From positions 1 through 32,778 of the forward strand of contig JASBRJ010000078.1 of the NCBI GenBank assembly GCA_030149525.1: DNA of 32,778 nt, in the 5' to 3' direction. Positions 32,291 to 32,778 of the stretch are shown here, in pieces. The position numbers and the translations under genes are program-made. Position 1 is the stretch's first letter. Every line of letters starts with the position of its first letter. Under the pieces are notes generated by a model. That model had not been told where the DNA came from and did no database searches. It was given only the letters and a program-made list of their open reading frames with translations. The DNA comes from a bacterium. Lineage in GTDB: Bacteria > Vulcanimicrobiota > Xenobia > Xenobiales > JADMJV01.

Positions 32291-32778
32291 ATGAAAGCAG
32301 CCGAAATACGCCAATCCTTCTTTGATTTTTTCGCTTCAAAGGAGCACAAGATAGTCCCCAGCGCACCGGTGGTCCCGTTAGATGACCCCACCTTGCTCTT
32401 TACCAATGCGGGTATGAACCAGTTCAAACCCTACTTTCTGGGATTGGCCAAGCCGTCGTCAACGAGAATCGCCGACACCCAGAAATGCATTCGCGTGTCG
32501 GGTAAGCATAACGACCTGGAAGAGACCGGTCACGACACCTATCACCACACCTTCTTCGAAATGTTAGGGAACTGGTCGTTCGGAGACTACTACAAGAAAG
32601 AGGCCATCGAGTGGGCCTGGGAACTCCTCACCAAAGTATGGGGCCTTCCCAAAGAACGTCTCTACGCCACCGTCTTCGGAGGCGACGATCAGGTGCCCGC
32701 CGACGAAGAGGCCGAGCAACTCTGGAAAGACTGTACCGATATCGACCCCTCTCATATCATCCGTTGCGACCGAAAAGA
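32291..32778 (+). CDS. alaS: Alanyl-tRNA synthetase, N-terminal part
   Basis: The gene continues past the right edge; about 162 of roughly 870 residues are present. The start [19 protein letters not shown] and the class II segments [13 protein letters not shown] and [16 protein letters not shown], followed by [21 protein letters not shown], are unmistakable for AlaRS. It charges tRNA-Ala in the cytoplasm. The ATG at 32291 has AGGAG at 32275-32279, eleven bases upstream. The 106-base gap before it holds no obvious T-box or other leader structure. Confidence 0.97.
   Translation, partial: MKAAEIRQSFFDFFASKEHKIVPSAPVVPLDDPTLLFTNAGMNQFKPYFLGLAKPSSTRIADTQKCIRVSGKHNDLEETGHDTYHHTFFEMLGNWSFGDYYKKEAIEWAWELLTKVWGLPKERLYATVFGGDDQVPADEEAEQLWKDCTDIDPSHIIRCDRK

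Noticed and set aside
1-32778. CRISPR arrays, insertion sequences, prophage genes, tRNA or rRNA genes
   Set aside because: Looked for on both strands; no regular direct-repeat array, transposase, integrase, or cloverleaf-forming sequence was recognised.

Overview
The window (32,778 bases, moderately GC-rich, almost completely coding) looks like ordinary chromosome of an uncultured or poorly studied bacterium with type IV pilus/pseudopilin, HD-GYP and PilZ signalling. No phage, insertion sequence, CRISPR array, tRNA or rRNA gene is visible. Lysine/peptidoglycan precursor genes of the succinylase route, many prepilin-like proteins, and a Ser/Thr kinase with an external sensor suggest a Gram-negative-type, deep-branching lineage. 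I cannot name the phylum from sequence alone. No stretch over 300 bases lacks a gene; the largest gap is about 200 bases (24509-24712).

Layout, left end: partial dapE and dapD (minus strand, overlapping); an organophosphate transporter of the GlpT/UhpT type, whose ribosome site lies in a perfect hairpin; an exported beta-propeller protein; trmK; a small unknown gene; and a first minor-pseudopilin module (4791-7036). Middle (7108-13017): an alpha/beta hydrolase; a small FAD oxidoreductase; a DNase I-fold hydrolase; a 425-residue protein that looks like a degenerate GHKL/Hsp90-type ATPase; an MnmD-type tRNA methyltransferase; a HAD phosphatase; and an unknown acidic protein. Several converging genes overlap at their ends.

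The most interesting block is 14847-23058 on the minus strand. It holds eight tightly packed genes: a DUF6754 protein fused to an exported beta-propeller, four membrane proteins, an 86-residue protein, a GlmL/MutL-family ASKHA ATPase without any glutamate mutase, and a 372-residue protein with sandwich-hybrid-like segments. An SDR-like protein lacking the catalytic Tyr and Lys (23110-23859) lies just upstream on the same strand. A Ser/Thr kinase with an extracytoplasmic domain (13065-14819) converges on the block. I read this as a conserved but undescribed membrane complex; its function is unknown.

Right end: a bifunctional-nuclease-domain protein, a PilZ-domain protein (with terminator and promoter signals between them), a second minor-pseudopilin module (25259-28593), a thioredoxin-fold protein, an HD-GYP protein with a long disordered N-terminus, another alpha/beta hydrolase, and the start of alaS. 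The PilZ and HD-GYP proteins and the two pseudopilin sets suggest a cyclic-di-GMP-linked surface apparatus, but the link is inference from proximity.
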